Positions 22,464 to 36,400 are shown, numbered from the stretch's first letter. The stretch: DNA of 64,000 nt from Stereocaulon alpinum (GCA_018257865.1 JAEUBA010000014.1:124001-188000); one strand, 5' to 3'. Numbers and translations are program-made. The notes: generated by a model not told the origin, from the letters alone.

Positions 22464-22669
22464 TGTCGGAATAACTTCGCTCCGCACTCCGCAATTAGCG
22501 GCTTGGCGCCAACTCCTAGATAAAACACCATAGCTTAGCTAGCTAGATTCAAGACAATCCCCAGTTTACCAAGCCCAATAGACACCCTGCTAATCAGGTT
22601 GTCCGGGGCAGGTAATAGGGGATCAAGCACCTACTAATCGGTACTACCTAGCAAGAGGGTATACCGACA
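22464..22669 (+). repeat. Copia 5' LTR (206 bp)
   Basis: Starts TGTCGGAATAAC and ends GTATACCGACA. It matches 47890-48095 except for three transitions. CpA/TpG dinucleotides are retained, unlike in the element interior. Confidence 0.96.
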
Positions 22670-22754
22670 CTGATCAGTTGTCGACCTCAGATCAGCAAGG
22701 TAAAGAAAACCTCACCTACAACACCAGGCCTCAACTGCAACGCCTAACCCTACG

Positions 22755-23560
22755 ATGACGCAACCAGCTACTGAAGAGCTATAGGAGGGGACAATCATAT
22801 CATTAGGAATCGTTATCAACGACCCTAAAAAGACGTTAGGTAACGCCCTAGGGATATTCGTTAACGAAGTAATAAGCTACTACCAAAACCGTAAGGAAGA
22901 AGAATATAATTAATATATTAGCTTTATTAAAGACTTCAGCGAATAGGACGAAGCTATATTTAAGAAGGTATATAAAGAGTTACTACGAAGCCTTAGGGAC
23001 CTACTACTTAATTATAACGTCTATATACCTAAGGATAGGACCTATATCTATAAGTACCTAGCAAAGCTAGTAGTCTAACTATAGTCTAATTAGCCTACAG
23101 ACGTATTAAAGCTAGTAAAGAAGAAGTCTAATATTACCTCTACCCTAGGTAACTCTAATACGCCTAGTACGCCTACCCCAGAAAATAACTTTAACACGCC
23201 TAGTACGCCCGCCTTAGGTAACTCTAATATACTAGGCACACCTGCCTTATTTAAAACCGAAACACTAGTTAGGGCTAGATAATATTAACGCTCTTAGATA
23301 CCCTTCTAAACAGCCCTAATTAATAGTTTTAAGATCTCTAACGCTATCGCTAATTACTAGGAGTAAGGCCTTTCCTAAGAGATTACTGCGTTAACTAAGC
23401 TCTATATAGAAGAGATAAAATATAACGGAAGAAGCGATACCTTTAACTATAAGCTAAAGATCTTCTTAACTACCGCCTCTAATATAGGGATACTATCGAC
23501 TAAGCTATATATAGCGTTTCAGTATATACTAGCCGGCGATATACTTAATTTCTACTTTAA
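22755..23560 (+). pseudogene. Copia gag relic, part 1
   Basis: An ATG at 22755 opens MTQPATEEL, then TAG, and the same frame continues through several TAG/TAA codons (DPKKTLGNALGIFVNE..., YNGRSDTFNYKLKIFLTTAS). These are the expected RIP products of CAG/CAA/TGG. The frame is cut at 23560 by the minus-strand Gypsy insertion and resumes at 29601. Inactive. Confidence 0.85.
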
Positions 23561-23784
23561 TATCAGGGGCCGGCCTAGAGCGAGTCGATAGGGGTGTTAT
23601 TAGACTAGGAGAATAAATCTAAGGAAGGAAAGCTATATACATAGAGCGTGTGCAAGATATATTAGGGACGCGCTCGGGCGCTAAGGCTAAAGGGGCCTAG
23701 CGTTAGACACTAGTAAGAAGTGTAATAAATATAAGTAAGAAGTTTAATAAATACTAGTAAGTAACGAAAGGCTAGCCCGTAATA
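23561..23784 (-). repeat. Gypsy G1a LTR (3' LTR on minus)
   Basis: 224 bp, from TATCAGGGGCCGG to CCCGTAATA on plus. The ends look like RIP-altered TG...CA. It is paired with 29372-29595. Confidence 0.93.
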
Positions 23785-23804
23785 TCACCTCCCCCCTTAA
23801 GAAA

Positions 23805-26800
23805 GTATCGACCCTAATATATATAAGCAGTCTTCTATTAGCCGGGACCGCTAGGTTTTCTAAGGTAATAGCGGTAGAAGTCTATAACTATATTAGCTAT
23901 ATATTTAAACTTATTACTATCCGCGTTATACTATTAACGATCCGGTTACTCCTCGTCCTTCTACCTAATATAGAACTGTAAACGGCGCTTCTTCCCTATC
24001 TAGTAGGTATCTAAAATCTTATCTAGTTCCTATTCGTTTTCGTTATTAATAATTATTAGCCCTAGGGGTTTAATACGTTACTTAGGTAGGGGATCGTTAG
24101 CAGTCTTATATAATAGGCTAGAGTAGAACTTATTATAGATCCGTATACTTACTAGGAGCTTTAGGCGGTAGGAATATCCTACTTTCTTAGTAACTTTAAA
24201 TAGCCCTAGTATCTTATCGTCCAGCTTCTTACTTAGCTATGCTATAGTAATATTTCTACTAGATAGGAAGACTAAATCTCCTACTTTATAGGAGATATTA
24301 GATTAGTAGCGATTCGCCTAGTCTATTATCTATTTATAACTCTAAGCGGACTATTCCTTAATAAATTCTAGTATATCCGCTATTTTATCTATAATACTGT
24401 TTACCTTAGCAGCCTACGTCCTTTCCTATACGGAAGGGCTAGGCTCTACTAGCGGCGAGAAAGATATATAAGGATAGAAACCTTTATTAGCGAAGAAAGG
24501 AGATATACCGGTAGCGTTAGCAATAGTATTATTATCAGCGAATTCTATAATTAGTAGCTAACGGACCTAATCGTCCTATATATAGGAATAGTATATCCTT
24601 AGTAGTCGCTTAATATCTTAATTAGCCCTTTTAGTCTATCTATCGGTTTTAGGGTAGAATACTATAGATAGCTTTACCTTAATTTATAACCGCTTATATA
24701 GTACTTTCTATATTAATAAGACGAACTATAGACCTCAGTCTAATATAATTAAGTTAGGCAGACTATAGGTGCGGAAGACGTAGTTAAGTAAGATATCTAC
24801 CGTAGCCTCTACGGATATTCCTTTATCAGTAGTAGTATATAGGGCGTAGTACCGTTCCTTAGTAAGGCGGTCTACTAGTATATAAATAGCGTTACAGTTA
24901 TCTAAGATAGGAAGACTTATAATAAAGTCTATTAAGATATCCTACTAGCGTTACTCTAGGGTAGGTAGTAGCTATAGGAGTCTATTATACTAATCCCTTA
25001 ACACCTTACTTCTTTAATAGGTATAGCAGTTACGAATATAATACGCTACCTCTTCCTTTATACCTAGCTAATAGAATTACTATTTTAGGATCTCTAGTAT
25101 CTAGTCCCTTCCTAGGTAGCCGCTTATAGGGAGATTATAGCTTTCCTTTAGGAGTTTAATATAGAGTTCTAGTAAGGCGGGGACCTAAAGGCGTTCTTTA
25201 TAAAAGAGGGTATAATAGCGTTAGGAGCAGTGCCTTAGATTAATACCCTTAAAGATCTAAGTAGGATTCTTCTTAATAGCCTCTCGCAGCCGCGTATAGT
25301 CCTTATTATCCTAATTAGCTAACGTAATTCTAGCGTAGAGAGGTAAGTCCTTATCTATTAGCGCGTTAATTTACTCCTCTAAAGGCTCTTAGTCTACTAA
25401 GAAGGTTAGATTATAACCTTAGAAGTACTTAGGTAATAGCAGCGTATAATATTAGTACTTTAGACGTAAGTTATCCTTATCCGTAGGTACTAAGTTAGGT
25501 AACTTAGTTAGGGTATCTACTTTCCTATTTAACTTCCTAGTATAGTATATAATCTTAAAGTTATAGTCTACTAACTTCTCAGCCTATCTCGCTTAATAGC
25601 GAGTTAGCTCCTTTATCTATATAAAGTACTCTAAGCTCTTATAATTAGTGAAGATTTAAATTAGAATATTAGTTAACTTAAGCTTAGGGCGCTAGTACTT
25701 TAGGTAATAAACTATTACTAATAGTTCCTTATTATAAATCTTATAGTTATATTCTACTAGTAGCAAGTTCTTACTATAGAATACTACTAGGTATAGTACT
25801 CTATTATCGTCCGCTTATAATAATACTCTACTATTAATATAGTCTAAGGAGTCTATCTCTAGTACTGCTAGTCGAGATCTTTTATAGTACCTTAATACTA
25901 GGGTATTAGTTACTAGATCCTTTATCTCTTTAAAGGCTAATTAATATACTTTAGACTACTAGAATAGGTAATCTTTTTTAGTAAATACTACTAGCGGCTT
26001 TACTATTTTCGAGAAGTCCTTAATAAATCGACGGTAGAAGTTATAGAAGCTAACGAATACTTATACCTCCTTTAGGTAGGTAGGGGTCTCCTAGTTAGTA
26101 ACTATCTTAACCTTATTAGGGTCTATACTTAGTCCGCTAGTAAATACTATTAAGCCTAAAAACTTTATCTCTTATATATAGAACTTATATTTATCGATAT
26201 CTACTTAAAGGCCTACTTCGCGTAGTTATATAAGGACCTTTCTAATATATTCTTAGTACTCCTTCTTAGTCTTACTATAGATTAGGATATTATCTAAGTA
26301 TACTTAGTAGAAGTTATTAAGGTACTTAAATAAGGTATCGTTTATATATTACTAGTAGGAGGTAGGATCTCCTATTAGTCTAAAAGGTAATATATAGTAT
26401 TTAAAAGCTCTGAAGGAAGTAGTAAAGGTAGTATAGTCCTTACTATCTAAGTATATTCTAAGCTTATTAAATATAGTAATAATATTAAGCTTAGTAAGGT
26501 ACTTATAACCTACTATATAAGCTAAGGCTTCTTTAATTAAGGGAATTAGATAGCGGTTCCGAATTATAATTATATTAAGTCTATAGTAGTCTACGCAGAA
26601 TCTTAAACTACTATCCTTCTTTTATATAAATAGTATAGGGGATATATATAGAGTAGTACTTAGTAAGATAAAACCCTTCTTTAGGTTCTCTTTAAGGTAT
26701 TCTTTCACCTTCTATAGCTTAAAGCTAGATATTAGGTATAGTTAACTTTATAGTAGCCTCTTCCCTAGCTTTAGCTCAATCTTATAATTATATAGTTAAT

Positions 26801-29371
26801 ATAGAGGGAGAACCTTTACCTTATCTTTATTAAAGATATTAATTAAATTATAGTACTCCTTTAGGAGCTTCTTTTTAATATTATCCTTAGTATAGACGGT
26901 AGTCTCGCGTATTACTTCTATTAGAATATCTTTTCTTAGTTAACGGTCTATTCTAGTAAGGGTTATAGAGAAGTACTAAACTTAGTACTTCTTTAGATTC
27001 TAGGCTAGTAGGTAGAAGGCTGCTATACTAATTTAACTAATATCTAACGCCTTATTTTCTTTAGGCGGGGGAGAGGTAGTATAAAGGGTACTAACCTTCT
27101 TCAGCTTAGGTTTTACTATAGCGATTTTAGTAGGATTTACCGTCTTTAAGGTAGTTAATTTAGCTTCAACTCCTAAACTAGAGGTAGATAAGTTAGGCGT
27201 AGGTATACTAGTATAATTATAACGCCTTAGTATAAAGATAATATAATTATCTATTATATTTAGTAGGACCTTATACTTATTTATCTATAGCTTACTAAGG
27301 ATAATATATTAATTACCTAAGTTAGTAATAAGTATAGGTACGGTAGACTCTATATAATTACTAACTTATATAGAAGGATAGATTATATAGGTAATAGGCT
27401 TCCTTCTTATCTTACTATTATATCCGTAAAGGTATTAGGGTTTAGAAAGGGGAATAGGGATAATATTAAGGGTATTAGAAAGGATTTATACTTCTTTTTT
27501 ATTAATAAATAAGTATATAGTAGTACTAGTATTAATAAGAGCTTTTAATTTATATTCCTTATCCTAAGCTATTAAGGTAATAGGATATATAAATAAACGC
27601 CTACTAAAGGGATTATAGAATTCTATAGATAATAAGAATAGTAGGTCCTTAGGGGTAACTTCCTTAAGGATAGCTAGTTTTCTAAATCTAATAACTCCTT
27701 AACTTCTTTAGTCTCTCTAGCGCCCTTATCTTCGCTACTAACTTCTTATACTACTTCGCGGAGACGCTTAGGGTATTTAGGGGCGAAGTAGCCTTCCTTA
27801 TTATAATAGAAATACTTTAGCTTATCCTTTAATATAAGACGCTCCTCCTTATAATATTCCTCTTTATTAGTCTTAGATAGGAAGTATATAGTTATACCTC
27901 TAAAGGTAACTTAGTAGTTTATATAAGGGATTAAGGTAGGCGAAGGGGCTTACTAGCTCTTTATCCTTAGGATACTATAAGGGTTAGTATTTACCTAAGG
28001 CTTTATAGCGGCTTCTTTAGCTTAGATATTATATATCTCCTAATTAGCGACTGCGAGGAACTTATTAAGGGTAGAATAGTCCTTATTTATCTTATATTTC
28101 TTAGTATAGATATCCCTTTTTAGTATAGGGGAGATTTTCTTATATAGATCCTTAAACTAGCGCTTTATATTAATTTTTCCTATAGTTATAAGTTAAGTAA
28201 ATTTAATCTAGAAATTATTATAGGTTATTAATCCTATTTTAAGCTTATAATATATAAGGCGGGTAGACTAGATATAGTTATAATTAAAAAAACGCTAGTT
28301 AAGTATTTTTAAGATATTAGAGGCGTTTTTAGTAGGGCTTATATAATTAGGATCTATATACTAAAGGATTAAGGTTTAAGCTTCGCTAGAGGAGTACTTA
28401 AAATAGGTAGAGACTTACTTTAATCCTTTTTAGAAGTTAGTTAAGTATTCCTTAATAAATAGCTTTATTACTATCTTCTATAAATTATACTTAACCTTAC
28501 CCTTATAATTACTAAAACGATTACGGGGATATTTAATTTTAGATAGATTAATAGGAGAGCTACTAAGGGTAGGCTTAGGAAGGTAATAGTCTATTAATAG
28601 CTAGAGGTTAGCGGTAAGAGCTCTCTACTAATATTAAGGATTAGGAGGCGTAGGCGGGAGGGTATTCGCTATAAGGGCCGCTACTATAGTAGCTTAGATA
28701 GTAGTTATTATAAAGGTAGTTTAGGCTTTAGTAAAGGCTAGCGTATTACCTATATTAATAGCTAGTAGAGGGGGTATAGTAACTGTTTTTTTAGTAGCTT
28801 TTTTAGAGCTTAAGTCCTCTATATCTTCTAGCTTAGAAGTTTCGATTAAGGGTATAGAGTTATCCGGATCTAAAGGAGAGGGTATAGGTACTAGAGATTA
28901 GCTTAGAGATAAGAATCTTAGATAGTTAGGAGGTACGCTTTAGCGTATACTCTTACGAGATAGTATATGAGTATACGGTAGCAACTTTAGGTAGGGTGGA
29001 TAGGTAGGTAGAGGGACGAAGACTAAGGTACTTAGTATTTAGGTAAGTAGGATTAGAATCGTATTATTAGGTATAATTTAGGTTTATAGAAATTTTCTTT
29101 AACACCCGCTAGTACTAGTAATATTATAGATAGTAGGCCGTAGCCTCTTCTAATTATTAATAGTTTATAGGCCTATACCTCTTCAGCTTTAAAGTACTAT
29201 CCTACGGATTCGTCTACTAGTAACTACTCCTTATAGTCTTTACCTCTAGCGGGGGTTATTTGGTTTCTTCTACTACCTTAGTAGGGTCGAATACTAAGTA
29301 GGTTTATATTATTTATTTAACCTCGCTGATATACTCATAAGGGCGGGGGTAAGTTATAAGATTTATTCTAA
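23805..29371 (-). pseudogene. Gypsy G1a gag-pol relic
   Basis: Read on minus, one long gag-pol is recognisable but interrupted by many TAA/TAG codons. Zinc knuckle cysteines have become tyrosines (CFYCNKEGHFA to YFYYNKEGYFA), the RT motif Asp has become Asn, and the connection domain (VFVSFYNFYRRFIKDFSK) and integrase are still readable. Cys-to-Tyr and Asp-to-Asn are the G-to-A side of RIP. Confidence 0.85.
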
Positions 29372-29595
29372 TATCAGGGGCCGGCCTAGAGCGAGTTGAT
29401 AGGGGTGTTATTAGACTAGGAGAATAAATCTAAGAAAGGAAAGCTATATATATAGAGCGTATATAAGATATATTAGGGACGCGCTTAGGCGCTAAGGCTA
29501 AAGGGGCCTAGCGTTAGACACTAGCAAGAAGTGTAATAAACATAAGTAAGAAGTTTAATAAATACTAGTAAGTAACGAAAGGCTAGCTCGTAATA
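29372..29595 (-). repeat. Gypsy G1a LTR (5' LTR on minus)
   Basis: 224-bp partner of 23561-23784. It is followed directly by the TTTAA duplication and by the resumed Copia gag frame. Confidence 0.93.
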
Positions 29596-29600
29596 TTTAA

Positions 29601-31960
29601 TAACTAATCTTCTTTTTTAGTAATAAACCTAGACTCGCTGCGGCTTACTTTTAAAGGAAACTTTAAAGGAAGAGAATACTAGATCGCCCGCCTTAATAAA
29701 TAGAATAGCGTATCCTTATAACTATTTATTAACTATAATAAAGATAAGACCCTAACGGAGTACCTAGACGCTATAATATTAAGACTAAGAGAACTATAAT
29801 ATAGCCTAGATAAGAACCTTTATAGGGATAGCTTTATCTACTAAAAGATAATTACTACTTATAAGTCTATACCTACCTATGAGATCGTCTACCGAAAACT
29901 ACTAAATACTATATAAAACCTTATTTAAGACCTCCGATTATCTATAGCCTTATAAGACCGTCGCAGCCTTATATCGCTAAGTAAAACGATATATACTAAC
30001 CGCCGCTACCGAAACTGTGAATCTAGTAGTTATAACTACGAATCTAGCAGTCGTAGCTAATTAAGATATCTAAGTAAGCTAAGATATAACTCTACTAATT
30101 CTAATAATTCTAGTAATTCGACGAATAAAAAGCGATACTTTATCTGTAAAAAGGAAGGATACTAGTTAACTAATTACCTTAAGGAAGAATGCTAACGTAG
30201 CTTTAAGTAATACCTTACTAACGTTAAGGGCGAAAGGGAAGGCGATAGCGAAGGTAGTACTATAGAGGATACCGCTAATAATCTACCTAACTAAGGTAAC
30301 GGTAAGGTATTTCTAATATTAATAGGTGTAATTAATAGTAAGGCTATATACTAAAAGCTAGCTAATTAGGCGACTTTATATACCGTTACTAAGGCGCTAT
30401 CTATCTAGGATAATATTAATATTAATATCTAGGGAGAAGTAACTCACCGCCCCGCGAAGAGATACAGTAATAGCTACTTCTACGGCCTTATAATTAATAT
30501 CGGCGCTACCTATAACTCGTCAGTAGGCTATAGCTAATACTTAGCACTACGGCGTAAGTAAAACGTTAATATTAACACCGATAAGACTAGTAGTGCTAGA
30601 TTTAAATTCGGTATTAGCGACGCTTTATCTAGAGGTACTATTACCGTCTAATTACTAATTAGTATTATTAAATTCTATATTATTAACGCTGATACGCTAT
30701 TCCTTCTCTGCCTGCGAGACCTTAACTAGGCAGGGTTTTATTTTAATAATCTAACTAACTACCTAGTTAGCGGTAATAGGTAAGTCCCTATTATAAGGCT
30801 ATATAGTTACCTATTCCTTATATAGGGATTATCGCTATCCTACGCCTATATTAATACCTATACTAATAACGGTGTTATAAGTAGCTAATTAATAGAGTAG
30901 GATCTCCGACGCCTATACCGCTACTTCAGCTACCTATCGATAATATACTTAGCACGCTTGCTAAAGCGCTTTAGCTACCGTTTTAACTAGGACGCTATCG
31001 ATTGACTAGGAAAGTTCTACTCGACTTACTAGAAATACGGAAGATTACTAGGAAGGTTTAAATTCACTATTAAAAACGACCTACAATTTAATTATTTAGT
31101 AATAATTAATATTATATATCTGGATAGCCCTACCGCCCTAATCCTATATATAGTTAATAAGGCTATACGCTTCTAAACCGCCCGCTTTCTAAAAGATATT
31201 TTAGCGGAGACGGTCTAGGATACGCTAAGGGCCTACTAGATTAATACTTATATTAGATTACTAGATATACTAGTCTACGACGCTAGCAAGTAATTTATTA
31301 GTACCGAATTCGCCTCTAAGGTAAAAGGGATAGTAATTAAATTAAAATATATCCCTATTAAAGTATACTACTTAATTAGTCTAGTTGAATACTACTACGC
31401 ACCTCTTAGGCGTGCTTATAATATTATCTAAATAGACCTACTACTGCTAGGTAAGTAATTCGTCTTATAAATCGCTATTAAGGTAATTAATAATACCTAA
31501 TAGGCTAACTCCTATACTACTTCTATTTAGTATATTTCTAAAGCTTACTAAATTAGACCCTATATACCTATTAATTACGGAACGAGGTAAGGCTATTAAA
31601 CGCGTAATAAAAGAAGCGTTAGAATTACTAGTAAAGAGAGATATTATTAAAGCCTTACGCTACCGTAACGGTCTATAAAGCGACGCTATCCTAGACGCTG
31701 CTATTAGTAGCGACGTTCTAATCTAGCGAAAAGGTAAAGGATAGAAAGGACCCTACTAATTACTTGCTATAGAAGATTAAGCCTATATAGTTAAACTTAG
31801 TAGTAGCCCTATAACCTTCCGAATTACCTTAGTTAAGCCTTACTTAGTTAATCCTCAGCCTCCTATAACTAAGTAACCGCCTCCTATAATTTAAGTAGAC
31901 CTACCAGCTGAGGAAGCTACTGCTATACGCTAAAACCCGTAGCGATAGCGATACCTACCT
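29601..31960 (+). pseudogene. Copia gag part 2, protease and integrase relic
   Basis: Continues the frame cut at 23560. It shows a zinc-knuckle relic (RYFICKKEGY near 30133), a protease relic in which DTGAT appears as NIGAT (about 30490-30520), and integrase from about 30900 (FTIKNDLQFNYLVI, DASKQFISTEFASKVKG, YYAPLRRAYNII). Stops are frequent. Integrase lying upstream of RT confirms Copia order. The frame is interrupted by the Gypsy insertion at 32036. Confidence 0.85.
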
Positions 31961-32035
31961 ACCCGCTACGCTTACCTTACTAATAAGGAGTAATTAGATA
32001 TTAAGCTATTAATAAAGCTGCGAGTAGAAGGTACT

Positions 32036-32305
32036 TTTTACGAGCTAGCCTTTCGTTACTTACTAGTCCTTTATTACTTGCTAGTGTTTATACACTCTAG
32101 CCTAGGTCTGAGTCGGACTAGGTTCGGTTCGACTTATATCCGACTCAGCCTAGGTCTAACGCTAGGCCCCTTTAGCCTTAGCGCCCACCGAGCTGCGTCC
32201 CTTATATATTATATATACGCTCTATATATATAGCTTTCCTTCCTTAGATTTATTCTCCTAGTCTAATAACACCCCTATTAACTCGCTCTAGGCCGGCCCC
32301 TAATA
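32036..32305 (+). repeat. Gypsy G1b 5' LTR (270 bp)
   Basis: Ends GGCCGGCCCCTAATA. Compared with G1a it carries a different central segment containing an inverted repeat, CTGAGTCGGA ... TCCGACTCAG, flanked by two copies of CCTAGGTCT. Confidence 0.92.
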
Positions 32306-33049
32306 TTAGAATAAATCTCTATCGTAACGGGCGATATAAAACCTCCTAGTAACGCACCTTCACCGCCCTATAATTAGCTCTAGGTGATACTGATAGTATT
32401 AGTAACACCGCAAACCCCCGCCCTCATAAGTATACCAGCGAGGTTAAATAAACGGTATAAACCTACTTAGTATTTAACCCTACTAAGGTAGTAGAAGAAA
32501 CCAAATAATCCGCTAGAGGCGAAGACTATAAGGAGTAGTTACTAGTAGACGAATCCGTAGGATAGTACTTTAAAGCTGAAGAGGTACTAGCCTATAAACT
32601 ATTAATAATCGAAAGAGGCTGCGGCCTACTACTATAATATTACTAGTACTAGCGGGTGTTAAAGAAAATTTCTACTTACCTAATAATACGATTCTAATCC
32701 TACTATAGTAACCCTACTTACCTAAATACTAGGCACCTTAGTCTTCGTCCCTCTACCTACCTATCTACCCTAATACCTCCTATTACTCGTATACTACCTC
32801 GCAAGAGTATACGCTAAAGCGTACCTCCTAACCGTCTAGGATTTTTATCTAGGAGCTAATCTTTAAGCTAATCTTTAGTACCTATACCCTCTCCTTTAGA
32901 TCCTAATAACCCTATACCCTTAATTAAAACTTCTAAGCTAGAAGACGTAGAGGACTTAAGCTCTAAAGAAGCTACTAAAAAAATAGTTACTATACCCCCT
33001 CCGCTAACTACTAATATAGGTGATATACTAGCCTTTACTAAGGCCTAGA
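32306..33049 (+). pseudogene. Gypsy G1b leader and gag relic, part 1
   Basis: Untranslated leader and N-terminal gag, closely matching the reverse complement of the G1a segment near 28700-29370. It is interrupted at 33050 by the chromovirus after the CTAGA duplication. Confidence 0.75.
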
Positions 33050-33406
33050 TGTTACGGGTAACCCCGTAAGGTCACGGGCAGGGCACGTGATAGGGTTAAT
33101 AGGTAAAGGACACTTAGGAGAGGACCCAGTAATATAAGTAATCTAGGGTATATTAGGCAGATCATAATGTGATATAGTAGATATAGGGCTAGATTACCTA
33201 GATTATATTAGAGCTTAGCTTGATTAAGGTGAATATATAAGGAAGGGTTTTCCTTTGGCAGAATATTTTCTTATCTCCTTATATTTAACTTATATAATAG
33301 AGAGGAGTCTTAGCTGAAGATAATTTAATAACTATCTATCTCTATTACCTTCTAGTACTTAATATACTATATGATTTACCCGCAGGAGTTAAACCACCCC
33401 GTTATA
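33050..33406 (+). repeat. Gypsy G2 5' LTR (357 bp)
   Basis: Retains several CpA/TpG sites (CACGGGCAGGGCACGTGATAG). It is less RIP-altered than its partner at 39257, where the same part reads TATAGGTAGGGCACGTAATAG. Confidence 0.94.
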
Positions 33407-33479
33407 CTTTAAATACTATACTTTAGACTATATAGTATAAGCACTTCTAGTTCTACCTTAGGGAAGAGACGGCGCGTTA

Positions 33480-36400
33480 TATCTAAAGTAATAAGTAGAT
33501 TTAAGGGAAAGGAGGTAGCTCCTATTCCTAAGGAGGGAATTACTATCGGCGAAGGAGGGATAAAGTTACCTACCCCTACTAAGTTTTCTGGTAGGAAGGG
33601 AGGGTTGAATACGTTTCTTCGATAAATCGACCTATATATAGTATTTAACGTATTAAGCTTCTATACTATAAAGGCTAGGAATATATTTTACTTATTATAC
33701 CTTAAAGGTAATACAGCGGTAGTACTTTAACCCTAGTTAGAAGAATATCTCTTAATCTAGAACCCTAATATAATAGAGGATAACTCTTTAAAGATTATCT
33801 CTAATAAGATATATATCAGGAACCTGTTAAGGTTCTATTTTAGGGATAGTACTAAAGAGAGAAGGCTAGAATAAAAGCTTATAAATCTCTAATAGAAGGG
33901 ACTAGCGATAGAATATACAGCGTAGTTTAGAGGAATTACCTATTAGCTTAAGTAGTTAGAAGATACTTAAGCCGCTGCGTATTAAAAAGGACTAAAGGAT
34001 AAGGTTAAGGATAAGCTCGCCCGTTCTAATAATATTAGAAACTTTATATAATTAGTGTCTAAGGTTTACTCTATTAATAATAGGTTATATAAGAGGAAGA
34101 TAGAACGGAAGTCTTCCGGTTTAGTTACTAGGTTTAGGAGGAAGGAAAATGTTTCGGCTATAAAAGCGAAATTCTCTGGGAAACCTTATAAGGGAAGGAA
34201 GTAGAAGAAGGACCTATCTAACGTAGAATACTATAGATACTATAAGAAAGGATACTATTAGAATAAGTGCCCTTAATAAGAGTAGGTAGCTATAGTAGGG
34301 GATATAAACCCCGACTATAATAAATAGGAGCAGCCGAAACGGCTAGTATAGTTAACTAATAAAGAGTATAACTGCTTAAGTTGGACGGCTTGCTATAATA
34401 ATTCGTGCTAGACATATCTTAATAAGAAGGACGGATTAGGATAGTACCCTTAGAAGCTAAGATACTAGGTGTCTATAGTAAATAGTGAGGAATACTTTAG
34501 TGAGGATTAGATTAATAATCCCCGCTGGGAACTATCCTCTAAAAGCGAGTTAGGAGAGCTTGTAGAGGGAGAAGCCTCGTTAGATAATAAAACCCTTAAC
34601 AGGATTAAGGCTTTAAGGTTGGATACCTAAAGGACTTAAGAAGAGCTACTAGAATCCTATTAACAGCGATTGGAGTACGCAGAATAGTAGATAACAGATC
34701 TATACGATAAACTAGAAAAGGCTAATAAGTACGTACGGAAAGTTACTACGGATAAACTGATATAAGCCTTAATAGCCTCGCTAAGCGAGGAATAGGCTAA
34801 GAAACTAGTAGAAAGTAACTAATAATTATTATTAGTTACTGAGTTTATAAGTCTTTTTAGAAGTCTATCTATAAGATTCGCTGAGGACGAAACTAGGGGG
34901 CTCGCAGAATTCGAGTCTCTAGCGGCTTAAAAGATCTAGGAAATACTGTAAGGGGATAAGTACCTAGATCCGGATAGTATAGTCTACTAGAAACTCCCCT
35001 AGGGATTAAGGTTCTTAAGAGACGGAAGCGTATTACTACTAGACTAATAACTTATTCTGCGAGATTTACGGTTATTAATCTATTATTTAGATAAAGCGGT
35101 TAAGAACCTCCTAAAGTATTAGGAAAAGATCCCGCCGAGTAAGTTTATTAAGGAAGACCTAATAACTAGGGACTCTAAAGGAGAACTTATAAAAAACTAG
35201 TAGGTTCCGTAATAAATAGACTGGGTAGCGGAACTACTAAGAAGGTCGAATAAGTTGCCTTAACCGAATTATATAGTAATATTAGATTTAGGTTTTAGGT
35301 AAAGGTTAATAGTATTCCGGTAAGGGTTATTATTAATAGTAGATTAAGTAAGGATTTAATTAAACTAAGTTTCGTAAGGAAATATAATTTACCTATACGA
35401 AAACGTAAGCTATACGCGTTAATAAACTTTAATAGATTAATAATAGGGACTATTAACAGAAGTACTAAAATACTTAACCTAAGTATAGGACGAAGATATA
35501 AGAAGTATACCTTTAATTTAGTATTAGGAGGGGTTGATAATATTACCCTAGGAATCCTATAGCTAAAGAAAGCTAACCTATTAATAGGATAGGGTTCTCA
35601 GAATATTACGTTTATAGATAGTATACTAAATAGGGTTCTACTAATCTAAGAATACGAATCTCTCTTAGTAGTAGTATAAACCTAGGAGGAGATAAAGGAT
35701 AATTTTAAGTTAGGAAACGTTATAGTACTATAGAGTTAAGTTAGACTTATAAGCGAGACTACTACTATTAAAATCCTAAACGAATACGCGGAATTCGGAA
35801 CCCTATTTTAGGAAGAGAGTATTAACGAAGCCCTTCCTAAGTACTAACTATAGGACTATAAGATTAAGCTAATCCTAGGTAAAGAACCTATAAAGAAGCT
35901 AATATACCCGCTATTATAAGATAAAGCTATTACTCTTACGAAGTATATTAAAGAAAATAAACGGAAGGGGTTTATTTAAAAATCTTAATTACCTATAGGA
36001 TATCCTATCCTGTTTATACCTAAACCGGGTGGAGAGTTACGTCTATATATAGATTACAGAGCACTTAATAATATAACTATAAAGAATAGTTATCCCTTGC
36101 TATTAATAGGAGAACTTTAAGATAAGCTCTAAGGCAAGAAATAGTTTACTAAGTTCGATATTCTAGGAGTATTTAATAGAATATATATAAAGAAAGGCGA
36201 CGAGTAGAAAATAGCTTTCTGTATAAGATAGGGTCTCTACGAATACCTTATAATACCCTTTAGATTAATAAATACGCCTATAACGTTCTAGGTATTTATT
36301 AATAATATCCTAAAAGAATATTTAGACGACTTCGTCCTAGTATATATTAACGATATACTCGTATACTCAGATACGTATAAAGAATACGTTAAGTAAGTAC

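Larger units (their letters stand above)
23561..29595 (-). mobile_element. Gypsy LTR element G1a, nested in Copia gag
   Basis: Two 224-bp LTRs (23561-23784 and 29372-29595) differ at about a dozen sites, all transitions. The target-site duplication is TTTAA (23556-23560 and 29596-29600). On minus, the order is gag (zinc-knuckle relic KYFYYNKEGYFA near 27790-27830), RT (YLDNILIYSK near 26275-26310, where YxDD has become YLDN), RNase H, integrase and a chromodomain-like tail near 23850-24045. A polypurine tract (AAGGGGGGAGGTGA on minus, at about 23785-23800) adjoins the 3' LTR. It is heavily RIP-mutated. The element is 6,035 bp, the normal size for a Gypsy. Confidence 0.93.
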
